From assembly GCF_002583555.1 (NCBI RefSeq), contig NZ_BEGX01000052.1, positions 509,149 to 573,148 on the forward strand: a DNA stretch of 64,000 nucleotides, in the 5' to 3' direction. Source of the DNA: Pseudonocardia sp. N23. GTDB taxonomy: Bacteria; Actinomycetota; Actinomycetes; Mycobacteriales; Pseudonocardiaceae. Shown one piece after another: positions 16,077 to 23,548 of this stretch. The notes under the pieces were generated by a model. The model was given only the letters and a program-made list of their open reading frames with translations, searched no databases and was not told where the DNA came from. A program made the position numbers and the translations under genes. Position 1 is the first letter of the stretch, and every line of letters starts with the position of its first letter.

Positions 16077-16122
16077 GCAACCTCACGGCTGCCCGCGAGG
16101 CTCCACAGAGCCGTGGGGTTGC
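16077..16122. terminator. stem-loop downstream of the thioesterase gene (first of two)
   Basis: GCAACCTCACGGCT pairs with AGCCGTGGGGTTGC (13 Watson-Crick pairs plus one G-U). It lies about 100 bases beyond the 3' end of the leftward thioesterase gene, with a second related stem between. Confidence 0.5.
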
Positions 16123-16140
16123 GGCCATCCGTCCGCGCGG

Positions 16141-16182
16141 GACCTCACGGCTGTTCCGAGCCGCTCGGGCAGCAGTGAGGTC
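16141..16182. terminator. stem-loop downstream of the thioesterase gene (second of two)
   Basis: GACCTCACGGCTG pairs with CAGCAGTGAGGTC at 12 of 13 positions. The left arm shares CCTCACGGCTG with the stem at 16077-16122, so the pair looks like a duplicated element. Because the gene at 16224 reads leftward, this stem would be met first and may be its terminator. Confidence 0.5.
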
Positions 16183-16223
16183 GCATCCGGTCGTCGCCGC
16201 GCCTGGTCCGGCCGTCGCCGCAG

Positions 16224-16739
16224 TCAGGAGGTCGCGGGGCGGAAGATCATGCAGGAGCTGGTGGCGTGGGCGAGGAGGCGGTCGGCACCGTCGAGCAGCT
16301 GCGACTGCGCGAGCGCGGTGCGCCCGCCGAGCTGCAGGACCTCACCGACGCAGCGCACGGGGCCCGTGCCGTCGGTGATGGGGCGCAGGAACTTCACGGT
16401 GAGGTCGAGGCTCGTGTAGTAGGCCCCGGCGGGCAGGCGGGACTGCACGGCGCAGGCGGCGGCGGAGTCGAGCAGCGTCGCGTAGACGCCGCCGTGGACC
16501 GAGCCGATCGGGTTGTAGTGGTACTCCGCGGGTTCGAGCCCGAACTCGACGCGGCCGGCGTCGACGGAGACCAGCGTGATCCCCAGGGTGTCGACGATCG
16601 GCGGGGACGGGAGCTCGCCTGCGGCGATGCGGCGCAGGAAGGTGAGGCCGTCGTCGACGCGGGCCGCGGCGGCGGTGAGGCGCGGGTCGCCCCACTCGTA
16701 GGTGCGGGACCGGACGGGGGCCTCGGGCTGGGCGGACAT
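16224..16739 (-). CDS. PaaI-family hot-dog thioesterase
   Basis: 171 residues with the hot-dog signature NPIGSVHGGVYATLLDSAAA, in which the HGG motif and the acidic residue of LLD form the catalytic region, and the following TSLDLTVKFLRPI. It hydrolyses an acyl-CoA, most often aromatic or medium chain. It is divergent from the HxlR-type regulator gene, with a 6-bp palindrome between the two, so it is a plausible target of that regulator. Confidence 0.9.
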   Translation of the reverse strand: MSAQPEAPVRSRTYEWGDPRLTAAAARVDDGLTFLRRIAAGELPSPPIVDTLGITLVSVDAGRVEFGLEPAEYHYNPIGSVHGGVYATLLDSAAACAVQSRLPAGAYYTSLDLTVKFLRPITDGTGPVRCVGEVLQLGGRTALAQSQLLDGADRLLAHATSSCMIFRPATS

Positions 16740-16758
16740 GGGCCCGACTCTACGAGGC

Positions 16759-16781
16759 CTGGGTATCGCTGAGCAACCCAG
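16759..16781. promoter_or_regulatory. palindrome between thioesterase and HxlR genes, possible operator
   Basis: CTGGGT, an 11-base centre, then ACCCAG. It lies just upstream of the -10-like TAGGAT (16783-16788) of the rightward regulator gene, where binding would block that promoter. HxlR proteins commonly regulate a divergent neighbour and themselves from such sites; the assignment is inference. Confidence 0.45.
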
Positions 16782-16795
16782 CTAGGATGGCGGGC

Positions 16796-17287
16796 GTGGA
16801 CGCAGCGACGACATGGGCCGACCTCGACACGGGCAACTGCTCCGTCGCGCGGACGGCGGCGATCGTCGGCGACGCCTGGACCCTGGTGCTGCTGCGCGAC
16901 CTGTTCAACGGCGTGCGCCGGTTCGACGAGCTCGCCGCGCATCTCGGCGTCGCCCGCACCGTGCTGACCCGGCGGCTCACCACACTCGTCGACGCCGGGC
17001 TCGTCCGGCGCGAGCCCTACCGCGAGCCCGGCCGACGGGAACGTCACGAGTACCGGCTCTCGGCCGCGGGGCGGGACCTGCTGCCGGTCGTCCTGGCCCT
17101 GATGGCCTGGGGCGACGCCCACCTCGCCGACGACGAGGGTCCGTCGGTCGTCGTCGAGCACCGGGGGTGCGGTGCGCCGGTGCACGTCGCGCTGCGCTGC
17201 GCGGACGGGCACGAGGTCGATCCGCACCGCGGCACCGTCGCCCGTCCCGGACCGGGTGCGCGGACGCAGGTGCGCGCGTCGTCGTGA
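16796..17287 (+). CDS. HxlR-family winged-helix transcriptional regulator
   Basis: 163 residues. The HxlR domain is at about 10-110: a cysteine near the N-terminus (TGNCSVARTAAIVGDAW) as in redox- or aldehyde-sensing HxlR proteins, then the helix-turn-helix (RRFDELAAHLGVARTVLTRR) and the wing (EYRLSAAGRDLLPV). A C-terminal extension (about 125-163) has two more cysteines. The GTG at 16796 is 8 bases after TAGGAT, so a leaderless start is likely; an ATG at 16787 would lie inside that -10. Confidence 0.9.
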   Translation: MDAATTWADLDTGNCSVARTAAIVGDAWTLVLLRDLFNGVRRFDELAAHLGVARTVLTRRLTTLVDAGLVRREPYREPGRRERHEYRLSAAGRDLLPVVLALMAWGDAHLADDEGPSVVVEHRGCGAPVHVALRCADGHEVDPHRGTVARPGPGARTQVRASS

Positions 17288-17331
17288 GCGGCTCACAGGG
17301 GTGGCACAGGGCCGCAGGGTAGAACCGGGGC

Positions 17332-18231
17332 GTGCGCGGGGCGAGGGCAGCGGCGGCGGGGATGCTCGCGGCGGCGCTGGTCGTCGCGGGGTGCGCGGCG
17401 GCGCCGGTCGGACAGCCCGTCGACCCCTCCGCCGTCCACGAGCGACCCGCCGTCGCAGGCTTCCACGGCGAGCTGCACCTGCCGCCCGGCGGCGGGGCGA
17501 CGGCGCGGCCCGCGGTGCTCGTCGTCGGCGGGGCGGAGGGCGGGATCATGATCGACCCGCTGGCCGCGGCGCTGGCGCGCAAGGGTTTCCCGGCGCTGGC
17601 GGTGGCGTACTTCGGGCTGCCCGACCTCCCGCCGACGCTGAGCCGCATCCCGCTGGAGTATTTCGCCGGGGCGCTGCGGACGCTGGCCACACAGCCGGGG
17701 GTGGACCCGCACCGGATCGTCGTGTGGGGTGTCTCGCGGGGAAGCGAGGTGGCGCAGCTGCTGGCCGTCGACTTCCCGGACCTGGTGGCGGGGGTCGTCG
17801 CCGACTCGCCCAGCTCGGTGGTGCACGCGAGCAGCACCTCGCCCGACGTGGCGGCGTGGACCCTCGGCGGGCGCGATGTCGCCTACACCTCGGTCGCCCA
17901 CCAGGACGACCCGCAGGCCCCGGGCGCGACGGTCGACGGCTCAGCGATCGACGACGCCGCGATCGTGGGCCCGATCCTCACGATCTGCGGGGACGCCGAC
18001 CGGCTGTGGCCCTCGTGCGCCTTCGCCGACGCGATCGCGGCCCGCTCGCCGCGCGTGACCCGGCTGGTCTTTCCGGGAGCCGGGCACTCGTTCGTCGGGC
18101 TGTACCTGCAGGGCGCGCAGGCGCCGGGGGTCGCGGCCCGCTCCGCCGCCGCGGGCGGCACCCCGGACGCGGACACCGACGCGGCGATCGACGCCTTCGA
18201 CCGTGCGGTGGGGTTCATCGCGTCCGTCTGA
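17332..18231 (+). CDS. secreted lipoprotein of the acyl-CoA thioester hydrolase/dienelactone hydrolase type
   Basis: 299 residues. A lipoprotein signal peptide ends in the lipobox VAGC (Cys about residue 21). An alpha/beta-hydrolase domain follows with VLVVGGAEGGIMID (oxyanion), nucleophile WGVSRGSEVAQ, acid in CGDADRLWPS and His in FPGAGHSF. This layout matches the C-terminal domain of bile-acid-CoA/acyl-CoA thioesterase relatives, but an extracellular lipid-anchored form more likely acts on esters. The GTG start has no clear ribosome-binding site. Confidence 0.85.
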   Translation: MRGARAAAAGMLAAALVVAGCAAAPVGQPVDPSAVHERPAVAGFHGELHLPPGGGATARPAVLVVGGAEGGIMIDPLAAALARKGFPALAVAYFGLPDLPPTLSRIPLEYFAGALRTLATQPGVDPHRIVVWGVSRGSEVAQLLAVDFPDLVAGVVADSPSSVVHASSTSPDVAAWTLGGRDVAYTSVAHQDDPQAPGATVDGSAIDDAAIVGPILTICGDADRLWPSCAFADAIAARSPRVTRLVFPGAGHSFVGLYLQGAQAPGVAARSAAAGGTPDADTDAAIDAFDRAVGFIASV

Positions 18232-18356
18232 CCGGCCCCGACCCGCCGGGTCGACAACAGGCTGGTTCCGGCGGCGCGCAAGAGCAGTCCGGTGTCGAGC
18301 TCGGTGCCGCGGCTGCATCGGCGGAATCCGGTCGACGGCATCGCGAGAATGATCGG

Positions 18357-18893
18357 GTGGACGTCCGATTCACCAAGCTGCCGCGGGGCCGGCGCACCTA
18401 CAGCGTGGTACACCGGGCCGACGGCGTGCGCTGGAGCGTCGACGGCGGCGTCGCCGGGCCCGGGCTCCCGCACGACCTGGTGCACTTCGTCGTCGAGCGC
18501 GCGATCGGCGAGGAGCACGGCTTCTGGGGTTCGGTCGCGGCGGGCGTGGTGTTCGGGAGCATGTCCCATCTCGACGGACGCCGGCCCCCGCACGGCAGGG
18601 AGAGGTCGACCCTGCTGCTGCGGGAACGCCGCGGTGGGCTGCAGGCGGCGGAGCTGCTGGTGAACCTGGTCGAGCACGTCGCCGAGCAGGGCATGACGTC
18701 GACGGAACAGGTCCGCGCCGCAGCCCGCACCCACCTGTCGACGGTGCAGCGCGCCGAGGTCGATCCCGCCCGCGTCCTCGACGCCGCGCAGGCCCTGCAC
18801 GACATGGAGTCGCGCTGGGCCGAGCTCGCCGAGGGCGAGGAGCTGACGGTGCAGTGGCCGACCCCGCGCCCCGCGCGTCGGCGACGGCGCTAG
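18357..18893 (+). CDS. hypothetical protein (178 aa)
   Basis: A protein of unknown function starting MDVRFTKLPRGRRTYSVVHR (GTG start), with DLVHFVVERAIGEEHGFWGS and a C-terminal helical half ending in a basic tail (PRPARRRRR). Similar short proteins are common in actinobacteria without a known role. A weak -10 (GAGAAT, 18345-18350) places the transcription start at the GTG. The 3' end overlaps the convergent XRE-cupin gene by 4 bases. Confidence 0.72.
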   Translation: MDVRFTKLPRGRRTYSVVHRADGVRWSVDGGVAGPGLPHDLVHFVVERAIGEEHGFWGSVAAGVVFGSMSHLDGRRPPHGRERSTLLLRERRGGLQAAELLVNLVEHVAEQGMTSTEQVRAAARTHLSTVQRAEVDPARVLDAAQALHDMESRWAELAEGEELTVQWPTPRPARRRRR

Positions 18894-19486
18894 GAGCGAC
18901 GTCCGCTCGCCCGCAGGTGCGCCCGTTCTCCCATCTTCCCGAACAGGCTGAGCGCCTCGACGGGCTGGTCGCCGGTGGAGAAGCCGTGCGGGACGTGGCA
19001 GTCGAACTCCGCGGCCTCGCCGGAGCCGAGCACGATCTCCTTGTCGCCCAGGGTCAGCGTGAGCCGGCCGGTGATGACGTAGACCCATTCGAAGCCCTCG
19101 TGCGTGCGCAGCTCCCCACACTCCAGGCCGGGCGGGTAGACGAGCCGGTAGGGCCGCGGCTGCACCGGGCCGCGCGTCAACGGGTAGGCCGTCGCCCGGC
19201 CCATGCGTACCGGTTCGAGGCCCCGTACCCGCGGGTCGGGGACGGCGGGTTCGGTGCCGACGAGGTCGTCGAGGCCGACGCCGTGCGCGCGGGCGATGGG
19301 CAGCAGCAGCTCCAGGGTGGCCTTGCGCTGCCCGGACTCCAGCCGCGACAGAGTGCTCGTCGAGATGCCGGTGGCGCGCGAGAGCGCCGCGAGGGTGAGG
19401 TCGCGCTCGCGGCGCAGCTGCGCGAGCCGGGGCCCGACGCCGGCCAGCACGGCGGTCGGGTTCTGGGTCATCGTCTCGGCGGTCAC
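18890..19486 (-). CDS. XRE-family regulator with C-terminal cupin domain
   Basis: 198 residues. A Cro/CI-type helix-turn-helix is at about 18-72 (LAQLRRERDLTLAALSRATG, then STLSRLESGQRKATLELLLP), followed by a cupin at about 110-185 (HEGFEWVYVITGRLTLTLGD, then ECHVPHGF-like FDCHVPHGFSTG). Such proteins sense a small ligand and repress neighbours. It is divergent from a thioredoxin-reductase-like gene, with palindromes between the two starts. Confidence 0.92.
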   Translation of the reverse strand: MTAETMTQNPTAVLAGVGPRLAQLRRERDLTLAALSRATGISTSTLSRLESGQRKATLELLLPIARAHGVGLDDLVGTEPAVPDPRVRGLEPVRMGRATAYPLTRGPVQPRPYRLVYPPGLECGELRTHEGFEWVYVITGRLTLTLGDKEIVLGSGEAAEFDCHVPHGFSTGDQPVEALSLFGKMGERAHLRASGRRS

Positions 19487-19492
19487 GATTCC

Positions 19493-19515
19493 TTGCTACT
19501 CCAGCAACGACGTTG
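19493..19515. promoter_or_regulatory. overlapping palindromes between the XRE-cupin and flavoprotein genes
   Basis: TTGCT-ACTCC-AGCAA (19493-19507) overlaps CAACG-A-CGTTG (19505-19515). Both are perfect inverted repeats, 7 bases upstream of the regulator start and 35 bases before the flavoprotein ATG. They are candidate operators for the XRE-cupin protein acting on both genes. Confidence 0.5.
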
Positions 19516-19549
19516 GCGCAATGGCACGCCCTTGTTGCACGGTGGCGGC

Positions 19550-20530
19550 ATGACAACGCAGAACTTCGACGTGGTGGTGGTCGGCGGCGGCGCAGCGGGG
19601 CTGTCGGCCGCCCTGATGCTCGGGCGGTCCCGCCGTTCGGTCCTGGTCCTCGACGCCGGCGAGCCGCGCAACGCCCCCGCGGCCGGGGTGCACGGCCTGC
19701 TCGGCCACGAGGGCACCCCGCCCGGCGAGCTGCTGCGCGCGGGCCGGGCGGAGGTCGAGGCGTACGGGGTGGTCGTCCGGGCGGCCCGGGCGAGCGCCGC
19801 GACCCGCGACGACACCGGCTTCGTCGTGACCCTCGACGACGGCACCCCCGGCGACGGCACGACTGTTCATGCGCGGCGGATCGTGCTCACCACCGGCGTC
19901 GTCGACCAGCTGCCCGACGTCCCCGGCCTCGCCGCCCGCTGGGGTCACGACGTCCTGCACTGCCCCTACTGCCACGGCTGGGAGGTGCGCGACAAGAAGA
20001 TCGTCGTCCTCGCCACCGGGCCCATGGCCGTGCACCAGGCGCTGCTGTTCCGCCAGCTCTCCGCCGACGTCACCGTCGTCCTGCACGAGCAGCCCCCGCT
20101 CGCCGACGAGCAGGCCGAGGAGCTCGCCGCGATCGGCGTGCGGGTCGTCGCCGAGGAGGTCGCCGAGGTCGTGGCCGAGAACGACGTGCTCACCGGTGTG
20201 ACCCTGCGCTCCGGGCAGGTCGTCGCGGCGGAGGCGGTCGTCGTCGCCTCGCGGCCCGTCGCCCGCCCCGACCTGCTCGCCGACCTCGGCCTGGAGACCG
20301 CCGAGCTGCCGGGCAACATGGGAACGCACGTGCCCGCCGACGCGATGGGCGTCACCGCCGCACCCGGGGTGTGGGCGGCGGGCAACCTCGTCGACCCGTT
20401 CGCACAGGTCGGAGCCTCCGCGGCTGCGGGCGCCAAGGCCGGCGCGATGATCAACGCCGACCTCGCCGCCGCCGAGGCCCGCGAGGCGGTGCAGCGCCGG
20501 CGCGCCCTCCACGCGGAGCCCGCCCGGTAG
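19550..20530 (+). CDS. thioredoxin-reductase-like NAD(P)/FAD-dependent oxidoreductase
   Basis: 326 residues. The FAD-binding motif VVVVGGGAAGLSAALMLGRS is at about 9-28, the redox-active pair is CPYC at 138-141 (HCPYCHGWE), the NAD(P) region is about 150-240, and the C-terminal FAD motif is GVWAAGNLVDPFAQVGASA. CPYC instead of the CATC/CAVC of true thioredoxin reductases is typical of the TrxR-like group that includes stand-alone oxidases. It is probably controlled by the divergent XRE-cupin protein. Confidence 0.9.
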   Translation: MTTQNFDVVVVGGGAAGLSAALMLGRSRRSVLVLDAGEPRNAPAAGVHGLLGHEGTPPGELLRAGRAEVEAYGVVVRAARASAATRDDTGFVVTLDDGTPGDGTTVHARRIVLTTGVVDQLPDVPGLAARWGHDVLHCPYCHGWEVRDKKIVVLATGPMAVHQALLFRQLSADVTVVLHEQPPLADEQAEELAAIGVRVVAEEVAEVVAENDVLTGVTLRSGQVVAAEAVVVASRPVARPDLLADLGLETAELPGNMGTHVPADAMGVTAAPGVWAAGNLVDPFAQVGASAAAGAKAGAMINADLAAAEAREAVQRRRALHAEPAR

Positions 20531-20592
20531 GGGGATGTGACCTGCGCGTGCGGCCGGCGTGAGATTTCCAGCCTCGTGGCAGGCTCCCCGGC

Positions 20593-21027
20593 GTGAGCAT
20601 CTCCCTCGAACAGGCTCAGACCGTCGTCACCGCCGCCCTCGCCCACGGCACCGAGCAGGGGTTCAACCCGCTCACCGTCGCCGTCCTCGACCCGGGCGGC
20701 GCGCTCGTCGCGCTGGCCCGTCAGGACAACTCGGGCAACCTGCGGCCGGACCTCGCCGTCGCCAAGGCCTACGGCGTGCTCGCGCTCGGCATGACCAACC
20801 GCGCCATCGCCGCCCGCGCCGCCGACTCCCCCGAGTTCTTCACCTCCGTCGCCACGCTCGCCGGCGGCAGGATCCTGTCCGTCCCGGGCGGCGTCTTCGT
20901 CCGCGACGACGAGGGCCGGCTCCTCGGCGCCGTCGGCGTCACCGGCGACGCCTCGCTCAACGACGAGGCCGCCGCCGTCGCCGGCATCCGCGCCGCCGGG
21001 CTCGTCCCGGTGACCGGCGCCGAATAG
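20593..21027 (+). CDS. GlcG/HbpS-family (heme-binding-like) protein
   Basis: 144 residues, a single GlcG/HbpS domain: TVAVLDPGGALVALARQDNS near the start, RPDLAVAKAYGVLALGM, and the C-terminal GAVGVTGDASLNDEAAAVAG. Members bind heme or small cofactors or are of unknown function; no signal peptide is present, unlike secreted HbpS. The GTG start has no strong ribosome-binding site. It follows the flavoprotein gene by 62 bases. Confidence 0.85.
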   Translation: MSISLEQAQTVVTAALAHGTEQGFNPLTVAVLDPGGALVALARQDNSGNLRPDLAVAKAYGVLALGMTNRAIAARAADSPEFFTSVATLAGGRILSVPGGVFVRDDEGRLLGAVGVTGDASLNDEAAAVAGIRAAGLVPVTGAE

Positions 21028-21077
21028 GCCCTCCTTCGGCGGGTGCACAGCGCGCACCGGCGGGGCACTATCGGGGA

Positions 21078-21446
21078 ATGACCCCGGACCTGGTGCGTGC
21101 CTTCGAGAGCGCGGTCAACGCCGTCGACGTCGACGCGGCCGCCGCGCTGGTCACCGACGACGTCGAGGTCGGCGGCCCGCGCGGCGCCGCCCACGGCGTC
21201 GACGTCCTGCGGCAGTGGGTGTCCGGCTCCGGCATCTCGCTCACGACAGTGCGGTTCTTCGGCCGCGACGACGTCGCCGTCGCACTGCAGGACGCCCGTT
21301 GGATCGACGACGACACCACCCGGCCGGTCGCCACCGAGTTCGCCACCCGCGACGGCCGGATCAGCCGCATCGTCCGCCACGACTCGGGGCTCGACGACGC
21401 GCTGACCGCAGCCGGTCTCAGCGAGGCCGACGAGATCGCGCTCTGA
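21078..21446 (+). CDS. SnoaL/NTF2-like small protein
   Basis: 122 residues with an NTF2-like pattern: an N-terminal helix pair (LVRAFESAVNAVDVDAAAAL), VTDDVEVGGPRGAAHGVDVLRQW, and a beta-rich end (RWIDDDTTRPVATEFATRDG). Enzymatic or ligand-binding role unknown. The promoter is visible: CACTAT (21066-21071) is 7 bases before the ATG, so the mRNA is probably leaderless. Confidence 0.72.
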   Translation: MTPDLVRAFESAVNAVDVDAAAALVTDDVEVGGPRGAAHGVDVLRQWVSGSGISLTTVRFFGRDDVAVALQDARWIDDDTTRPVATEFATRDGRISRIVRHDSGLDDALTAAGLSEADEIAL

Positions 21447-21503
21447 CCCCCGGCCTGCGTCGCGTCCGGAGGCGACGGTCGCCCGCGAGACCGGACCTGC
21501 CCG

Positions 21504-21959
21504 TCAGCGACTGAGCAGCCCCGGGAACGCCAGGATCCAGCGGCGCTGCCCCGGCGTCTCGACGGCATGCGGCCGGTAGTTCGCGCGCACCCAGGTGAGG
21601 GCGTCGTCGGCGGGGTGACCGGCGAGGATCGCCATGCACGCGATCACGGTTCCGGTGCGGCCGGTGCCGCCCAGGCACGCGATCTCCACGCGCTCCCCCG
21701 CCCGCGCCCGCTCGTAGGTGGCGACGATGCGCGCGGCGGCATGGGCGTCGTCGCGCGGCGTGCGGAAGTCCGGCCAGTCGAGCCACTCCGCGGGCCAGCC
21801 GGGCAGCCGGACGGCCTTGCGGGACCACCACGTGCGCTCCGGGCTGCCCAGACAGAGCCCGAACTCCGGCAGCGGGCCGGCGGGCACCGGCTGGCTGCGT
21901 CCGCGGCCGCGGACACGGGTGCCGTCGGGGAGGGTCGTCGCGTCGGTCAACGTGCTCAC
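21504..21959 (-). CDS. protein tyrosine/dual-specificity phosphatase-like protein
   Basis: 151 residues. The CX5R phosphate loop is CLGGTGRTG with Cys95; the general-acid loop may be in the conserved WPDFRTPRD segment. The Gly-Thr loop is more like plant/actinobacterial short tyrosine phosphatases than eukaryotic DSPs. The GTG at 21959 gives the N-terminus MSTLTDATTLPDGTRVRGRG; an upstream ATG would add 14 residues. Confidence 0.82.
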   Translation of the reverse strand: MSTLTDATTLPDGTRVRGRGRSQPVPAGPLPEFGLCLGSPERTWWSRKAVRLPGWPAEWLDWPDFRTPRDDAHAAARIVATYERARAGERVEIACLGGTGRTGTVIACMAILAGHPADDALTWVRANYRPHAVETPGQRRWILAFPGLLSR

Positions 21960-22060
21960 GCGGTCAGTGTCCGGGGCCGGCCGCCGGGGGTCGACGCGCA
22001 CCCGGCCCTGGTCCGCGTCATCACCCCGAGCGTGGTCCCGGAGCTGCGCGGCACTCTGAC

Positions 22061-22097
22061 GACACGCTCGATCGGGAGCCCGTGCATCGAGCGTGTC
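22061..22097. repeat. perfect 12-bp inverted repeat
   Basis: GACACGCTCGAT, 13-base loop, ATCGAGCGTGTC. The core GACACGCTCG recurs as a direct copy at 22110-22119, and a variant CGAGCGTGGTC is at 22029-22039. It lies upstream of both the phosphatase gene (leftward) and the methyltransferase gene (rightward), so it is a candidate regulatory site rather than a terminator. Confidence 0.6.
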
Positions 22098-22152
22098 ACC
22101 GGCGCGGGACCGCGCTCACGACACGCTCGGTCCCCGAGGGTGGCCCGGGGGC

Positions 22153-22208
22153 GGGGCGACGGGGTCGGGGCGACGGGGTCGGGGCGACGGGGTCGGGGCG
22201 ACGGGGTC
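22153..22208 (+). repeat. four tandem 14-bp G-rich repeats, potential G-quadruplex
   Basis: GGGGCGACGGGGTC occurs four times without interruption and is followed by a fifth GGGGT. This gives at least eight runs of four Gs on the coding strand, 51 bases before the methyltransferase start. The unit is not a multiple of three and the region is not coding. Confidence 0.85.
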
Positions 22209-22258
22209 GGGGTGCGGGCGCGAGACTCGGGCCCGCATCCCGCTCGCGAGAGGAACCC

Positions 22259-23068
22259 GTGTCCGAGACCTTCCCCGATCCCGCGCTGCGCGACCGCACG
22301 ATCGACGCGCTGCGCGCCGCCGGCTGCGTCTTCGCCGAGGACGAGGCGGCGCTGCTGCTCGCCGAGGCCCGTGGGCCGGAGGCGCTGGCGGCGATGGTGG
22401 CCCGCCGCGTCGAGGGCGACCCGCTCGAACAGATCGTCGGATGGGCGGAGTTCCGAGGGCTGCGGGTCGTCGTCGAGCCGGGGGTCTTCGTCCCGCGGAG
22501 GCGCACCGGGTTCCTCGCCGGGCTGGCGGTCGCGGCGACCGGCGACGGCGCGACGGTCGTCGACATGTGTTGCGGCGCGGGCGCCGTCGCGATGGCGGTG
22601 CGGGCGGAGTCGGGGGCGGCGTCGGTGCACGCGACCGACGTCGATCCGGCCGCCGTCACCTGCGCCCGGCGCAACCTCCCACCGCGGACCGTGCACGAGG
22701 GAGACCTCTACGCCGCCCTCCCGACGCAGCTGCGGGGCCGGGTGGATGTCGTCGTCGCCAATGCCCCCTACGTCCCCACCGACGAGATCGCGACGATGCC
22801 ACCCGAGGCCCGGCTGTTCGAGCCACCGGTCGCGCTCGACGGTGGCGCCGACGGACTCGACGTCGCCCGCCGGGTCGTCGCCGGTGCCCCGCACTGGCTG
22901 GTCGCACGCGGCACCCTGCTGGTGGAGACGAGTGTCCGGCAGGCGCCGGCGTTGCAGGAGTGGTTCGCGCGCAACGGGTTCGAGGCGACGGTCGAGTCCG
23001 ACGACGAGATCGGCGGCACCGCGGTCCGGGGCGTGCTCAGCGACGCTCAGGGCGGCCGCCGGGAGTGA
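22259..23068 (+). CDS. HemK-like protein N5-glutamine methyltransferase family protein
   Basis: 269 residues. An N-terminal helical domain (about 1-80) with VEGDPLEQIVGWAEFRGLRV, the SAM motif TVVDMCCGAGAVAMAV (about 101-116), motif DVDPAAVTCARRN, and the catalytic motif VANAPYVPTDEI, where NAPY replaces NPPY of PrmC/HemK. This form is the separate family annotated as putative N5-glutamine methyltransferases; its substrate is unknown. The GTG start follows GAGAGGA. Confidence 0.85.
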   Translation: MSETFPDPALRDRTIDALRAAGCVFAEDEAALLLAEARGPEALAAMVARRVEGDPLEQIVGWAEFRGLRVVVEPGVFVPRRRTGFLAGLAVAATGDGATVVDMCCGAGAVAMAVRAESGAASVHATDVDPAAVTCARRNLPPRTVHEGDLYAALPTQLRGRVDVVVANAPYVPTDEIATMPPEARLFEPPVALDGGADGLDVARRVVAGAPHWLVARGTLLVETSVRQAPALQEWFARNGFEATVESDDEIGGTAVRGVLSDAQGGRRE

Positions 23069-23440
23069 CGCGGCGGCGCACGCCGAAGGCCCGCCGCTCC
23101 GGCCCGTGGTCGCGCCGGTGCCGCAGCCGGCGCAGCGCGTCGTCGACGGACGGCCGCGTGCCAACCCGGTGAGCCTGCGGTGCACCACGGGGTCGAGAAG
23201 CACGGCGGCGGTGTCGACGGCCGCGTCCCGGTCGAGGCGCAGCGGGCGAGCCCGTCGACGACCCACGCCGCGACGACACGGCGGCGCCGGTCGATCTCGC
23301 GGGCCAGCTCGGCGATGGCCGGGTCACCGGCCGCGGCGGCGTCGACGACGGCGTGCACCCCCGCGACCCGCTCCCCGACGACGGCGACGAGGCCGGTGAC
23401 GGCGGGTGCGGCGAGGTCGCCGGACACCGGGTCGAGGGCC
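23047..23440 (-). pseudogene. decayed TetR-type regulator, C-terminal part in three frames
   Basis: Reading leftward, one frame gives VVGERVAGVHAVVDAAAAGD and LAREIDRRRRVVAAWVVDGL, then the similarity continues one frame over as LRLDRDAAVDTAAVLLDPVV, and then in the third frame as RPSVDDALRRLRHRRDHGPE. Joined, this reads like the C-terminal ligand domain of a TetR regulator ending in DPVVHRRL. No helix-turn-helix N-terminus is found upstream. At least two frameshifts and a 5' loss are needed, so it is inactive. The neighbouring transporter may once have been its target. Confidence 0.45.
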
Positions 23441-23548
23441 GTCCGCCCGCCGGACAGCCGGGGATCCTGGTGAACGTGCTGGTCCGCGGCGGGTCCCGAC
23501 AGGCAGGTCACCCGATGGGCCGGTCCCCGGCTCGGGCAGCCTGGTCGC

